DNA of 38,503 bases from an uncultured Bacilli bacterium (GCA_934141575.1 CAKPCJ010000010.1:1-38503), one strand, 5' to 3'; positions 1 through 8,943 are shown, numbered from the stretch's first letter. Numbers and translations are program-made. The notes: generated by a model from the letters alone, not told the origin.

Positions 1-1376
1 TCCAACACCACTGTAAATTTAGAACCTTTTCCAAGTTCACTATTTACTATTACTGTTCCACCAATTAAATTTGTTAAAATCTTCACGACAGATAAATTCT
101 CCTTAGTTCCTGCATCCTTAAAACTACCATTCTCATCTAAGTCCTCATCTGTATTGTAAAATAAAGTTTCCAACTTTTTAGATTCTATTCCAACACCGGA
201 ATCTTCTACCGTCATAATAAGTCTACATATATCATGTTTTATTACTGTACTTACGTTAAATTCAATAAATCCCTTATCAGTATGCTTAATAGCATTATTC
301 ATTATTGTACTAATAATTTGCTTTATCCTAATTGAGTCTCCTATCAAATATTCAGGGATAGCATCATCTATATCTACCCTAAATTCAAGATTTTTATCTT
401 TCATACTTACTTTAGACATGCCAACCAATTCTTTGAATAATATTTTTGTGTTATACTTTGCCGCTTTAACTTCTATATTAGATGCCATCGTACTTGGCAT
501 ATCAAGTGTGCCATTTATAGTACCAGATAATTTTTTAGCAGTAAATTTAAGATCTCTTATTTTTTCATGAACCTCTTCTGGCAAATCATAATTTAATAAA
601 TCATCACACTCATCATATATTTCTTTAACAGGCATTTTTAATTCTTGAGAAGTGTTATATAGAAACATTGCCTTTTCATTATTTGCTTGTTCAGCAAATT
701 CTTTTGATTGTTTTATTTCTTGTAACATTTTCATATCTGGGTTTTCTATTGTATGATACATAAGAGATGTTACAAATGTTTCCATTGCAGTTATAACCAA
801 AATTTCAGGACAGCTAGCCTGTAAAAAGGTTAACGCTAAACCTATTGTCATGTAAAAGAACATTGGAAGATATTTCTTTTGTTTTAGATTCTTTATATTA
901 GGTATCATTACAATTATCCAACATAATACATGTATACCAGAAATAATATAAGTTATTGTAGCACTTGGACCATATGTATAGACTCTATTAGAATCCATAT
1001 TGTTATATAACGGTAAAGCCATAATTAATATAGCAGAAAATATTAAAAAGCCAATAAAAAAATCAAATGTTTTCTTTGGCTTATCATACTTCTTTTTTTG
1101 AGAAATAACTATTATATATAAAGTCATGATTGTTATCCATGTAACCAAATATACTAAATACAACTTTGACACAAGAATTAAAACTATTCCTTGTCTACGC
1201 ATAATAGCCAAATAAGTACTTGCTAAATCAATTAAAATACCTATAAAATTAGTAATTATTAGACTAGAAAATAACTTATTTTCCATATTTTTTATCTTTT
1301 TCTTATGAAAATAAGTTATCATTATCAAAACACAATAAAATAATGCAGATATTTGAAAAAACATACTACTATACAT
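1..1376 (-). CDS. Membrane histidine-kinase-like protein, partial (C-terminus outside window), H-box His replaced by Gln
   Basis: The gene starts with ATG at 1376 behind GAGGTG and runs off the left edge, leaving about 458 codons visible. The first ~215 residues form six or seven hydrophobic segments, a membrane sensor with no recognisable extracellular domain. A dimerisation region follows, then a HATPase_c domain. At the H-box, where SHELRTP is expected, the protein reads SQELKMP (Gln codon CAA at 645-647). The N-box (MNNAIKHT) and G1 box (DSGVGI) are intact. The G2 box, normally GTGLGL, reads GTKENL, so the ATP lid is altered. No response regulator is visible, and the neighbouring gene belongs to a separate lipid operon. 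Homology to the histidine kinase superfamily is clear. Loss of autophosphorylation is inferred, making this a likely pseudokinase or an ATP-binding scaffold. Confidence 0.85.
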   Translation of the reverse strand, partial: MYSSMFFQISALFYCVLIMITYFHKKKIKNMENKLFSSLIITNFIGILIDLASTYLAIMRRQGIVLILVSKLYLVYLVTWITIMTLYIIVISQKKKYDKPKKTFDFFIGFLIFSAILIMALPLYNNMDSNRVYTYGPSATITYIISGIHVLCWIIVMIPNIKNLKQKKYLPMFFYMTIGLALTFLQASCPEILVITAMETFVTSLMYHTIENPDMKMLQEIKQSKEFAEQANNEKAMFLYNTSQELKMPVKEIYDECDDLLNYDLPEEVHEKIRDLKFTAKKLSGTINGTLDMPSTMASNIEVKAAKYNTKILFKELVGMSKVSMKDKNLEFRVDIDDAIPEYLIGDSIRIKQIISTIMNNAIKHTDKGFIEFNVSTVIKHDICRLIMTVEDSGVGIESKKLETLFYNTDEDLDENGSFKDAGTKENLSVVKILTNLIGGTVIVNSELGKGSKFTVVL

Positions 1377-1399
1377 CAAACACACCTCTATTCTTGAAT

Positions 1400-1408
1400 A
1401 TTCTATCA
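1400..1408 (-). promoter_or_regulatory. Extended -10 promoter of the kinase-like gene
   Basis: The minus strand reads TGATAGAAT, an extended -10 (TGn plus TAGAAT), about 24 bases upstream of the ATG. No good -35 is visible. Confidence 0.4.
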
Positions 1409-1452
1409 CAAAAAAGAAATTAAATAAATATTTTTTTTAGCATAAATGTAAA

Positions 1453-1480
1453 TAAAAAACGTACATAATCATGTACGTTT
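1453..1480 (-). terminator. Terminator of the acyl-CoA ligase operon
   Basis: A perfect 10-bp stem (AAACGTACAT, 4-base loop) on the minus strand is followed by a T-rich run. The upstream arm overlaps the ligase stop codon at 1479-1481. Confidence 0.8.
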
Positions 1481-3299
1481 ACTTTGTTTTTTTCTTTTGT
1501 TTTGGTATTTCATCAACATTTTCTTGTTTCAAAGTTTGTCTGCTAACTTTTCCATATAAAGTTTTTGGAAGAGAATCTCTGTATTCATATGAATATGGTA
1601 TAGAATACTTATTTAAATTGCAATGACACAATGACTCTATTTCTGATTTTATTTCTTCAGTAAGTTCATAGCCTTCTTTTAGTACAATATATGCTTTAGG
1701 AACCTCTTGTTTATATGGATGATATATTCCAATTACAACACATTGTTGAACAGCTGGATGCTTTTCTACAACCTTTTCTATAACACTAGGATAAACATTA
1801 ACACCACTAGAAATTATCATATTTGATTTTCTTTGAGAAAAATACAAAATACCTTTATCAAAATATCCCATATCACCAGTATGTAACCAACCATCTCTTA
1901 GTGCTTCTCTTGTTTCAGTTTCATGTTTTATATAACCTTCCATAACGTCAGGACTCTGAACACATATCTCACCAACTTCATTATTATGAAGCAATGTATT
2001 TGTACCTGGTTGTACAATTTTAATATTTGTTCTAATCATAGGAATACCTACAGATCCCGTTTCATTATACCCATTATACGCAAATGTAACCCCAGCAACA
2101 GCTTCTGATAGCCCATAACCTTTTGCTAATTTAGCCCTAGAACCACATTCTGAAAAAAACCTATTTGTTTCATCTTCAAAAGATTCTTCTGACGCATCTC
2201 CACCACAAACGGCATATTTTAAATATGATAAATCAAAACTCTTTAATTTTCCACTAGAAATCTTCGCTTCTATATTTGATTTAATTCCCTTAAACAAAGT
2301 TGGAACACCCAAAATATGATTTGGTTTATATTTATTTAATGTTTTATCAATATTCTTAATATCAATCTTAGGTATCAATATTGTGCTAACACCCTGTGAT
2401 AATGGTAAATGTACAGAACTACATAAACCAAATCCATGAAATACAGGCATAACAGTAAGCATTTTATCTCCACGTTCAAAATTTTCAGCATTTATGATAA
2501 ACTGCTCAACCATACAATTAAAATTATCATTTGTAAGCTTTATGCCCTTAGGAGTACCTGTTGTTCCTCCACTATGCATAATAACAGAAATTTTTCCTTC
2601 TTTATATGGATATGACTTAGAAATATTCAATTGCTTACCACACTTAATAAAATCCTCCCAAGATATTGTCTTTGAATTATATCTAAGATCACAATTATTT
2701 TTCAAATTATAAAACGATTTCAAAAAGAATGGCATAGAATCACTTGGTTTAACAACAATTACATTTTCCAACTTAGTCTCATTAAGTATTCTTGAAACCT
2801 TTGAATAAGTAGAATCTATAGTAACAATCATTTTAGAATCAACTTCATTTACAAAATTTTTAATTTCATTTTCTGAAGATAAAGGATGAACCATATTAGC
2901 AATGGCTCCTATTTTATTTATTGCGTAAAACATAACTAGAGCTTCTGGTGTATTTGGCATACAGATTGTAACTACATCATCTGCTTTTATTCCCTTTTGT
3001 TCCAAACTTTTTGCACATTCTTCTATTTTATTTTTAAATTCACGATACGTAATTTTCTTAGAAAAATACACTATAGCAACATCATCTAAATGATCTAAAT
3101 TTTTTTTAAACATATAATCATACATTGTTTCAATTGGCATATTAGACTCTAATATCTGTTCTTCAGTATAATATTTTAACCACTCTTTATCAATATTTGG
3201 AACATTAGTTAAAGGTCCATATAATTGTCCAAGAGCTAATTTTCTCAAATGTAAATCTCTTAATTTTTCTTTATTAATGTCAAGATTTTGAATAACCAT
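1479..3299 (-). CDS. AMP-forming acyl-CoA synthetase / AMP-dependent ligase
   Basis: This ANL-superfamily enzyme activates a carboxylic acid, most likely a fatty acid, through an acyl-AMP to the CoA thioester. The P-loop SGGTTGTPKG (about residues 243-252), YGLSE (395-399), the HTGD core motif (473-476) and a C-terminal GKVSRQ holding the candidate catalytic Lys are all present. At 606 residues it has normal family length. An ATG at 3314 overlaps the upstream stop as TAATG, but GGGGTG lies correctly spaced before the ATG at 3299, so the latter is preferred. The upstream gene encodes an acyltransferase fusion and the two are translationally coupled, which suggests capture of fatty acids for phospholipid synthesis. 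The acyl substrate cannot be read from sequence; an aryl or other acid is possible. Confidence 0.88.
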   Translation of the reverse strand: MVIQNLDINKEKLRDLHLRKLALGQLYGPLTNVPNIDKEWLKYYTEEQILESNMPIETMYDYMFKKNLDHLDDVAIVYFSKKITYREFKNKIEECAKSLEQKGIKADDVVTICMPNTPEALVMFYAINKIGAIANMVHPLSSENEIKNFVNEVDSKMIVTIDSTYSKVSRILNETKLENVIVVKPSDSMPFFLKSFYNLKNNCDLRYNSKTISWEDFIKCGKQLNISKSYPYKEGKISVIMHSGGTTGTPKGIKLTNDNFNCMVEQFIINAENFERGDKMLTVMPVFHGFGLCSSVHLPLSQGVSTILIPKIDIKNIDKTLNKYKPNHILGVPTLFKGIKSNIEAKISSGKLKSFDLSYLKYAVCGGDASEESFEDETNRFFSECGSRAKLAKGYGLSEAVAGVTFAYNGYNETGSVGIPMIRTNIKIVQPGTNTLLHNNEVGEICVQSPDVMEGYIKHETETREALRDGWLHTGDMGYFDKGILYFSQRKSNMIISSGVNVYPSVIEKVVEKHPAVQQCVVIGIYHPYKQEVPKAYIVLKEGYELTEEIKSEIESLCHCNLNKYSIPYSYEYRDSLPKTLYGKVSRQTLKQENVDEIPKQKKKTK

Positions 3300-3313
3300 A
3301 ATAACACCCCACA

Positions 3314-4690
3314 TTATTTTAAACTTTTTACTTTAGTTTCACTCTCTATATAACTTATATTTTCTTTTTTCAATTCAGAAATTGTATCAAACAATTGTTG
3401 ATTTTTTTCAATTAAATCATCATCTGGTTTAATTATCATAGGAGTTCCTACTCTAACCAAACTATACTTTTTTGAATATGATATCGAAATTGGTAGAATT
3501 GCAGCACCAGTTTTTTGAGCAATTGCTACTGTACCTAATTTAAATGGCAATAAAAACTTTTTTCTACCTTCTTCATCTTTATTCTTTCTAGTACCCTCAG
3601 GAAAAATTAACGCTACTTGATCATGTGCTATTCTAGTTGCGAGTTCCTCAGAACCATTGGCTTTACTTACAGGGTCATTTCTATCTATAAAAACTGCTCC
3701 ATTTATATAATCAAATAATTTTCCCCTAAAAGTATTTTTAATAGTATGAGCAGCAAATCCTGTATATGCCCTTCCTTTAAGTGCTAAATCAATCAAATAT
3801 TGATCATTACTATTCTCATGATTAGACGCTACTATAAAACCACCTTGATAAGGTATATTTTCTGGATTAATGATTTTTGTTTTAAACATTAGTTTTGCTG
3901 GAAGCACTCCCATAGAATACAACAATTTGTAACGCCTATTACCTTTTTTAAACAATTCTTCATTCACTGTTAAATTCCTTAAATGTTCTCTATAAGATAA
4001 AAAATAATTTCTTTTTTCTTCCAATGATAAATTTTGAATTTCATCAGTAGATTTCTTTTCAAATTGAGATATAGGTTTCGAAGATTTTAAAATTCTTACC
4101 TCATTAACTCTTTCATAAACTTCATCCCAGCTATGAACTCTTATAATGTTTTCGTGTGATAAATCTTGATTATATGGACAATCAAATAAAAGGACTGTAA
4201 CACCATATTCAGCTAAAAGTGATGCAACATCTGGTTTATCTTCTACCATTACGTCAATTCCAAGTTTAGAACACGCCATTAGTTTCTCAATTGGAGTATT
4301 TTCTTCAGAACAATATTGTATACTACTAAAGAAAATATTGTTTTTTAATAACCATTGTTCAAAAACATATCTATTATATTTGCCAAATAAATTACCCATT
4401 GTTGTAAACTTTCTAGCAGTTATAGAATGAATTTGGTTTCCTTCTTCACATAATTTATTTAGAACATAAGAACAATGCTCTCGTGCTGGTTCTTTTTTTA
4501 TATATTTTAAAAAATATTTTAATCCAAACTTAAATTCATCATCCTTTGAAACATCAAACATTTCAGCAGGCGAATAAGCCTCCGGTTTAACAGCAGTTTT
4601 CTTAAAAAATTTTGCTCCATCTCTTAAATTGAATGCTGACATATCAACAATTACACCATCAGCATCTACACCTATATTTAACTTTTCCAC
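3314..4690 (-). CDS. Fusion of NT5C-like HAD phosphatase and PlsC-type acyltransferase
   Basis: Residues 1 to about 190 are a HAD domain resembling deoxyribonucleotidases of the NT5C type: nucleophile motif D9-x-D11-G-V, a SITAR motif (89-93), and acidic motif VEDKPD with E150/D151. After a charged linker (~200-260), residues ~270-440 form a 1-acylglycerol-3-phosphate acyltransferase with the H291-x4-D296 catalytic pair and FPEGTR at 363-368. Both active sites look intact, so it may acylate a glycerolipid and also remove a phosphate. HAD-acyltransferase fusions are known in plant GPATs and bacterial SerB-PlsC proteins, but here the HAD part is nucleotidase-like. The start is GTG behind a strong GGGGAG. 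It is the first gene of an operon with the acyl-CoA ligase, with a promoter and palindromic operator directly upstream. The phosphatase substrate is unknown. Confidence 0.85.
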   Translation of the reverse strand: MEKLNIGVDADGVIVDMSAFNLRDGAKFFKKTAVKPEAYSPAEMFDVSKDDEFKFGLKYFLKYIKKEPAREHCSYVLNKLCEEGNQIHSITARKFTTMGNLFGKYNRYVFEQWLLKNNIFFSSIQYCSEENTPIEKLMACSKLGIDVMVEDKPDVASLLAEYGVTVLLFDCPYNQDLSHENIIRVHSWDEVYERVNEVRILKSSKPISQFEKKSTDEIQNLSLEEKRNYFLSYREHLRNLTVNEELFKKGNRRYKLLYSMGVLPAKLMFKTKIINPENIPYQGGFIVASNHENSNDQYLIDLALKGRAYTGFAAHTIKNTFRGKLFDYINGAVFIDRNDPVSKANGSEELATRIAHDQVALIFPEGTRKNKDEEGRKKFLLPFKLGTVAIAQKTGAAILPISISYSKKYSLVRVGTPMIIKPDDDLIEKNQQLFDTISELKKENISYIESETKVKSLK

Positions 4691-4713
4691 AATAATCTCC
4701 CCTTTAAATTGAT

Positions 4714-4729
4714 TGTTATATTAACACAA
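4714..4729. promoter_or_regulatory. Candidate NrtR-like operator, copy 1
   Basis: TGTTATATTAACACAA contains a near-palindrome (TGTTA-N3-TAACA, with the outer pair imperfect). It is identical over 16 bases to the site upstream of the Nudix regulator gene at 37620-37635. It covers the -10 box of the acyltransferase/ligase operon, a position suited to repression. Confidence 0.6.
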
Positions 4730-4746
4730 TAAGAAAATAATGTCAA
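4718..4746 (-). promoter_or_regulatory. Sigma-A promoter of the acyltransferase/acyl-CoA ligase operon
   Basis: On the minus strand a perfect TTGACA (4741-4746) lies 17 bases from TAATAT (4718-4723). The predicted start is about 20 bases before the GTG codon. Confidence 0.75.
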
Positions 4747-4770
4747 ATAAAAAGACGATATTAATCGTCT
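4747..4770 (-). terminator. Terminator of trpS-metG
   Basis: The stem AGACGAT/ATCGTCT with a 4-base loop is followed by TTTTTATTT on the minus strand. The hairpin contains the metG stop codon. Confidence 0.75.
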
Positions 4771-6365
4771 ATTCTATTATATAACATAGTAAGTTCTGTT
4801 ATTTTAATATCACTATCTATATTACAAACATCCCACATAGCCTTATTTTCTAAATTAAGCATATGTCTAATCTTACTAGAACAATTTGGAATAAACGGAT
4901 TTAATAAATTTGCCATATTAGCCATAATATATGTACATGTATATGTCACATCATTAAATTTATTTATGTCTTCCTTTACTAAAACCCAAGGTTTTTCTTC
5001 ATCATAATATTTATTAGCTGCCACTACATAATCAACTATTGTAGAAAGTGCATTCCTAAATTCACACTTTTCAATATATTTTCCGGCTTTATCATATGTT
5101 TCTTTAGTAAGTGCAACTATTCTTTCATCAATACTTCCCTTAGTTATAACGCCTTCAAATTTTTTGCTTATAAAAGATAAATTTCTGTTAACAAAATTTC
5201 CTATTGTTCCAACCAAAAATTTATTATGTATTTGAGCTATGTCCTCTATAGAACAATTTATATCATTCTTTTCAGGTCCATTAAATATCAAATAAAACCT
5301 TATTGTATCACTTTCAAATTTTTCTAATAATTCATTAGCTGATATTAAATTTCCTTTTGATTTACTCATCTTTTCATTATTTATATTCACATAAGCACTA
5401 GAAACTATATAATCTGGCAACCTGTAATTCTTATTTAATCCTGAAACAAGTGCTGGAAATATAGTAGTATGAAATGGAATATTGTCCTTGCCATGAACAT
5501 AGTAAGTATATAAATCTTTATTATCATCATTCATGAATTGATCAAAATCTATTCCACGTTTCTTAGCAACTTCATATCCAACTGACAAATAACCAAGAAC
5601 AGCTTCAATCCAAACATAAATTCTTTTATCTTCATATCCTTTAACAGGTACTGGAATTCCCCACGTTAACTGACGAGTAGACGCCCTGTCAACTAAACCC
5701 ATATCTATATATTTTTGAGCTTCTCCAATAGCATTTTTTCTCCATCTATCTCTATTTTTATCAATTAAATTCCTTAAAACTCCTTCAAATTTTGTAAGTT
5801 CAAAATAAAGATGCTTATTTTTCTTTAATATTGTAGCCTCACCACAAGTTTTACAATGTTTATCCTTAACATCACTACTGTTTAATGAAGAAGTACATAC
5901 ATCACATTGATCACCTGTACTAGTACCACCGCATATAGGACAAATACCAACTATTTCTCTGTCAGACAAAAAAGTATTGCATTTTGGACAAAAATCTTGT
6001 TCAACTTCTTTTTCATAAATGTAACCATTATTTAATAATCTCAAAAAATTTTCTTGAACATATTCTTCGTGTTCCTTAGTCATAGTATTCGAATATTTAT
6101 CATAAGTAAAGTTTAAATTATTAAAAGTCTTAACAAATTCTTCATGATAAAAAGTAGCTATTTCTTCTGGAGTCTTTCCCTCCTTTTTAGCTCTTTCTGT
6201 AATCGGTGTTCCATGGCAATCACTACCTGATACATAAATTACATTATCACCACAAGCTCTGTAATATCTAGCCAACACATCACCAGGAGTAAGTGCAGCT
6301 ACATGTCCTATATGCAAATAATAATTAGCATATGGCCAAGCTCCTCCTATAAATATATTTTTCAT
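4761..6365 (-). CDS. metG: Methionyl-tRNA synthetase
   Basis: This class I aminoacyl-tRNA synthetase charges tRNA-Met in the cytoplasm. HIGH is at residues 18-21 and KMSKS at 332-336. The connective peptide carries four CxxC knuckles (C126/C129, C142/C145, C154/C157, C171/C174), the two-zinc arrangement of the E. coli-type enzyme. The protein ends at residue 534 after the anticodon-binding helical domain, without the C-terminal EMAPII-like tRNA-binding domain found in many homologues, including that of Bacillus subtilis. The start is supported by GAGGTGATAAT just before the ATG. It lies 20 bases downstream of trpS and is probably co-transcribed. No T-box leader is visible. Confidence 0.96.
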   Translation of the reverse strand: MKNIFIGGAWPYANYYLHIGHVAALTPGDVLARYYRACGDNVIYVSGSDCHGTPITERAKKEGKTPEEIATFYHEEFVKTFNNLNFTYDKYSNTMTKEHEEYVQENFLRLLNNGYIYEKEVEQDFCPKCNTFLSDREIVGICPICGGTSTGDQCDVCTSSLNSSDVKDKHCKTCGEATILKKNKHLYFELTKFEGVLRNLIDKNRDRWRKNAIGEAQKYIDMGLVDRASTRQLTWGIPVPVKGYEDKRIYVWIEAVLGYLSVGYEVAKKRGIDFDQFMNDDNKDLYTYYVHGKDNIPFHTTIFPALVSGLNKNYRLPDYIVSSAYVNINNEKMSKSKGNLISANELLEKFESDTIRFYLIFNGPEKNDINCSIEDIAQIHNKFLVGTIGNFVNRNLSFISKKFEGVITKGSIDERIVALTKETYDKAGKYIEKCEFRNALSTIVDYVVAANKYYDEEKPWVLVKEDINKFNDVTYTCTYIMANMANLLNPFIPNCSSKIRHMLNLENKAMWDVCNIDSDIKITELTMLYNRIDD

Positions 6366-6385
6366 ATTATCACCTCTTAATAGTT

Positions 6386-7369
6386 TTATTTGTATAATCC
6401 CATTTTGTTCTTCATAGCATTAAATTTATTCTTTGCAATTTCACGAGTTATTTTAACACCATCATTTAATATCTTATCTAATACTTCTTTATTATTTATA
6501 AGTTCATTATATTTTTCTTGAATGTTAATTACTTCACTAACAACGATATCCGCTACATATTTTTTAAACTCACCATAATTTTTACCAGAGAATTCTTCTT
6601 CTACTTCTTGAATAGTTTTACCAGTCAAAGCAACAACAATGTTAATTAGATTCGAAATTCCAGGTTTATTTTCCACATCAAATTTAATATCACATCCACT
6701 ATCAGTAGTAGCACTCATTATTTTCTTTCTTATTTCCTCAGGATTATCTAAAATTCTTATAGTTGCTTTTGGATTATCACTAGATTTACTCATTTTTTTA
6801 GTAGGATTAACTAAATCCATTATTTTAGTTCCACTTTTAGAAATTTTAACATCTGGTATTTTAAAAGTATCACCAAATTTTTTATTGAATCTTATTGCAA
6901 TATCCCTAGCCAATTCAACATGTTGTTTTTGATCTATTCCAACAGGTACATAATCAACATCATATGCCAAAATATCTGCAGCCATTAATACTGGATATGT
7001 AAACAATCCCGCACCAAAATTTGCATTTTTACTACTTTTATCCTTAAATTGGGTCATTCTAGATAACTCTCCATAAGGAGTTAAACACTCCAATAACCAT
7101 GATATATTAGCATGATACTCATTTTCAGATTGTAAAAAAATTACATTTTTATTTGGATCTATACCACATGCTATATACAATGCTAGCAAACTAATTATAT
7201 TATCATGTAAAGTTTTGCTATCCTGTGGAACCGTAATAGCGTGCATATCAGCAATAAAAATATATGACTCATATTCATCTTGCATCTTAACCATTTGCTT
7301 GATAGCGCCAATATAATTTCCCAAGGTAATTACACCAGAAGGTTGAATTCCCGTTATTATCTTCTTCAT
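6386..7369 (-). CDS. trpS: Tryptophanyl-tRNA synthetase
   Basis: This 327-residue class Ic synthetase charges tRNA-Trp. The N-terminus has TGIQPSGVITLGNY, the family's version of the HIGH region, and KKMSKSSDN carries KMSKS at about residues 192-196. A GTG at 7387 would add six residues, but AGAGGA sits 8 bases before the ATG at 7369, so the shorter form is chosen. It heads a two-gene unit with metG, driven by an extended -10 promoter 25-33 bases upstream. There is no T-box between promoter and start, so control by uncharged tRNA through a leader is unlikely. Confidence 0.95.
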   Translation of the reverse strand: MKKIITGIQPSGVITLGNYIGAIKQMVKMQDEYESYIFIADMHAITVPQDSKTLHDNIISLLALYIACGIDPNKNVIFLQSENEYHANISWLLECLTPYGELSRMTQFKDKSSKNANFGAGLFTYPVLMAADILAYDVDYVPVGIDQKQHVELARDIAIRFNKKFGDTFKIPDVKISKSGTKIMDLVNPTKKMSKSSDNPKATIRILDNPEEIRKKIMSATTDSGCDIKFDVENKPGISNLINIVVALTGKTIQEVEEEFSGKNYGEFKKYVADIVVSEVINIQEKYNELINNKEVLDKILNDGVKITREIAKNKFNAMKNKMGLYK

Positions 7370-7393
7370 ACTATCGTCCTCTTTCACACATGT

Positions 7394-7402
7394 ATTATAA
7401 CA
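7394..7402 (-). promoter_or_regulatory. Extended -10 promoter of trpS-metG
   Basis: The minus strand reads TGTTATAAT (TGn plus a perfect TATAAT). No good -35 is seen. The 5' leader would be only about 20 bases. Confidence 0.55.
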
Positions 7403-7412
7403 TATTTATTAC

Positions 7413-7442
7413 TTAAAAAGAATTACTTTATTGTAATTCTTT
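7413..7442 (-). terminator. Terminator of glmU-pncC
   Basis: The 10-bp stem AAAGAATTAC/GTAATTCTTT with a 6-base loop ends in a short T run on the minus strand, between pncC and the trpS promoter. Confidence 0.65.
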
Positions 7443-7446
7443 AAAA

Positions 7447-7923
7447 TCATATCAAAGTATTTAGCGTATATATAATTTTGTTAACGACATCTTGCTTATT
7501 TTCTTTTCTAGTTTTACAACAAACTTCTATACTTAAACTAGTATATTTATCTTTGCCTTTATCATAAATACTAACAAATACTAAATTATCTTTTCCATAA
7601 TTATTATTTTTATCAGCCTTGTTAAGTTTTCCAGTTATGCCTACACCATAATCAGAATTTGCAAAAACGCTTATCTTCTTACTCATATCTTTAGCAACTT
7701 CTACACTATAAACACTAAATTCATCTATTAACTTACTATCTACTCCCATTTTAATTTTGTATTCATTTGAATATGTAACAGCACTAAACTTCAAAATATC
7801 ACTAGCACCTTCTATACTAGTAATTTCATTAGCTAAAGCACCGCCAGTACAAGATTCCATAGTTGCTATTGTCTTTCCTTTTTCACTTAATTTTTTAATT
7901 ATATTTCTTAAAATTTCTTCCAT
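7447..7923 (-). CDS. pncC: Nicotinamide-nucleotide amidohydrolase (stand-alone CinA C-terminal domain)
   Basis: This 158-residue protein matches the CinA C-terminal domain, which deamidates NMN to nicotinate mononucleotide and so recycles the pyridine nucleotide released by NAD-dependent DNA ligase. Visible hallmarks are ESCTGG near the N-terminus, the following GASDILKFSAVTYSN segment and DYGVGITGKL. The N-terminal MoaB-like domain of full CinA is absent, as in E. coli PncC. It starts at an ATG behind GTAGGTGC, 8 bases after the glmU-like stop, so the two form an operon. An alternative reading is a stand-alone CinA-family protein of other amidase specificity. Confidence 0.88.
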   Translation of the reverse strand: MEEILRNIIKKLSEKGKTIATMESCTGGALANEITSIEGASDILKFSAVTYSNEYKIKMGVDSKLIDEFSVYSVEVAKDMSKKISVFANSDYGVGITGKLNKADKNNNYGKDNLVFVSIYDKGKDKYTSLSIEVCCKTRKENKQDVVNKIIYTLNTLI

Positions 7924-7931
7924 AAAAGCAC

Positions 7932-8891
7932 CTACTTTTCAACATTTTCTAATACTTCACCAGGTTTAACAATAGTATCATCACCAATTATACAGTTATT
8001 AATATATGAATTAGAACCTATCGTACAGTTTTTACCAATAATAGTTTTTCCCTTTAAAGTTACATTAGGGTATATTACTGTATCAACACCTATTTGAACA
8101 TCATCATAAATATATGTATTATTTTTATCAATCAAAACAACTCCATCCAACATATGTTTTTTATTTATTCTAAGCTTTAAACAGTTTGTAACATACTCTA
8201 GTTGGCACTTATCATTAATACCAAGTATTTCATCAGAATCCAAGCATAATGAAGTACCAATTTTTAAACCTTTTTGCTTCATTATTTTAATAACATCTGT
8301 CAAATAATATTCATTTTGTGCATTATTTGATTTTACATCCTTCAACGCTTTAAATAACTCTTCTATATCAAAACAATATATACCGGAATTTACTTCGCGT
8401 ATTCTTTTTTGCTCAGAAGTTGCATCTTTATCCTCAACAATTTCTTCTATTTCACCATTCAAATCTCTAATTATTCTTCCGTATCCTAATGGATTATCAA
8501 CTATAGCAGTAAGTATAGTTGCGTCATCATTATTATTAATGCTTTGTTTAATAAGTTTTTCTATAGTTTCCTTTCTTAATATTGGAACATCTCCATAAAG
8601 AACAAGTACCTTACCAGATTTATTAGAAAAATATTTTTCTGTCATCATAACAGCATGACCAGTACCAAGAAGTTCTTCTTGATAGGCGTAACGCACACTT
8701 TCTCCAAGTAAATTCATAATTTGGTCTTTTTTATAACCAACAACGGCAACAATATCATGACCAAGACTAGACGCTAAATCATATACTCTCTTTATAAGTT
8801 CTTTATCATATATTTTATGAATAAGTTTACTTTTTTCAGACTTCATCCTTTTACCAGATCCGGCTGCAATTATAATAGTCGATAGTTCCAT
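7932..8891 (-). CDS. glmU: GlmU-like UDP-GlcNAc pyrophosphorylase, C-terminally shortened
   Basis: Residues 1 to ~230 form a nucleotidyltransferase domain with AAGSGKRM near the N-terminus, YQEELLGTGHAV and LYGDVP, typical of GlmU uridylyltransferase (GlcNAc-1-P plus UTP to UDP-GlcNAc, the first peptidoglycan precursor). A left-handed beta-helix begins near residue 250 but has only about three coils, and the protein stops at 319. Bifunctional GlmU is about 450-460 residues, and the acetyltransferase catalytic part lies beyond this point, so that activity should be missing. The next gene begins 8 bases later and shows no beta-helix remnant, so this is not a simple frameshift. The start is supported by GTAGGAGATAAT. 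It might instead be a pyrophosphorylase for another sugar. Confidence 0.85.
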   Translation of the reverse strand: MELSTIIIAAGSGKRMKSEKSKLIHKIYDKELIKRVYDLASSLGHDIVAVVGYKKDQIMNLLGESVRYAYQEELLGTGHAVMMTEKYFSNKSGKVLVLYGDVPILRKETIEKLIKQSINNNDDATILTAIVDNPLGYGRIIRDLNGEIEEIVEDKDATSEQKRIREVNSGIYCFDIEELFKALKDVKSNNAQNEYYLTDVIKIMKQKGLKIGTSLCLDSDEILGINDKCQLEYVTNCLKLRINKKHMLDGVVLIDKNNTYIYDDVQIGVDTVIYPNVTLKGKTIIGKNCTIGSNSYINNCIIGDDTIVKPGEVLENVEK

Positions 8892-8914
8892 ATTATCTCC
8901 TACCTTCCACTAAA

Positions 8915-8943
8915 AGTATATTATTTGCATAAACATTTGTCAA
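8915..8943 (-). promoter_or_regulatory. Sigma-A promoter of glmU-pncC
   Basis: On the minus strand TTGACA (8938-8943) and TATACT (8915-8920) are separated by 17 bases. The -35 overlaps the lysozyme stop codon. Confidence 0.7.

Noticed and set aside
6639..6932. 97-codon frame on the plus strand inside trpS
   Set aside because: Lies wholly inside a conserved gene in antisense, has no ribosome site, and its hydrophobic composition is what antisense frames of AT-rich genes give.
4761..7402. T-box riboswitch ahead of the tRNA synthetase genes
   Set aside because: The leader before trpS is about 20 bases and the metG-trpS gap is 20 bases, leaving no room for a T-box.
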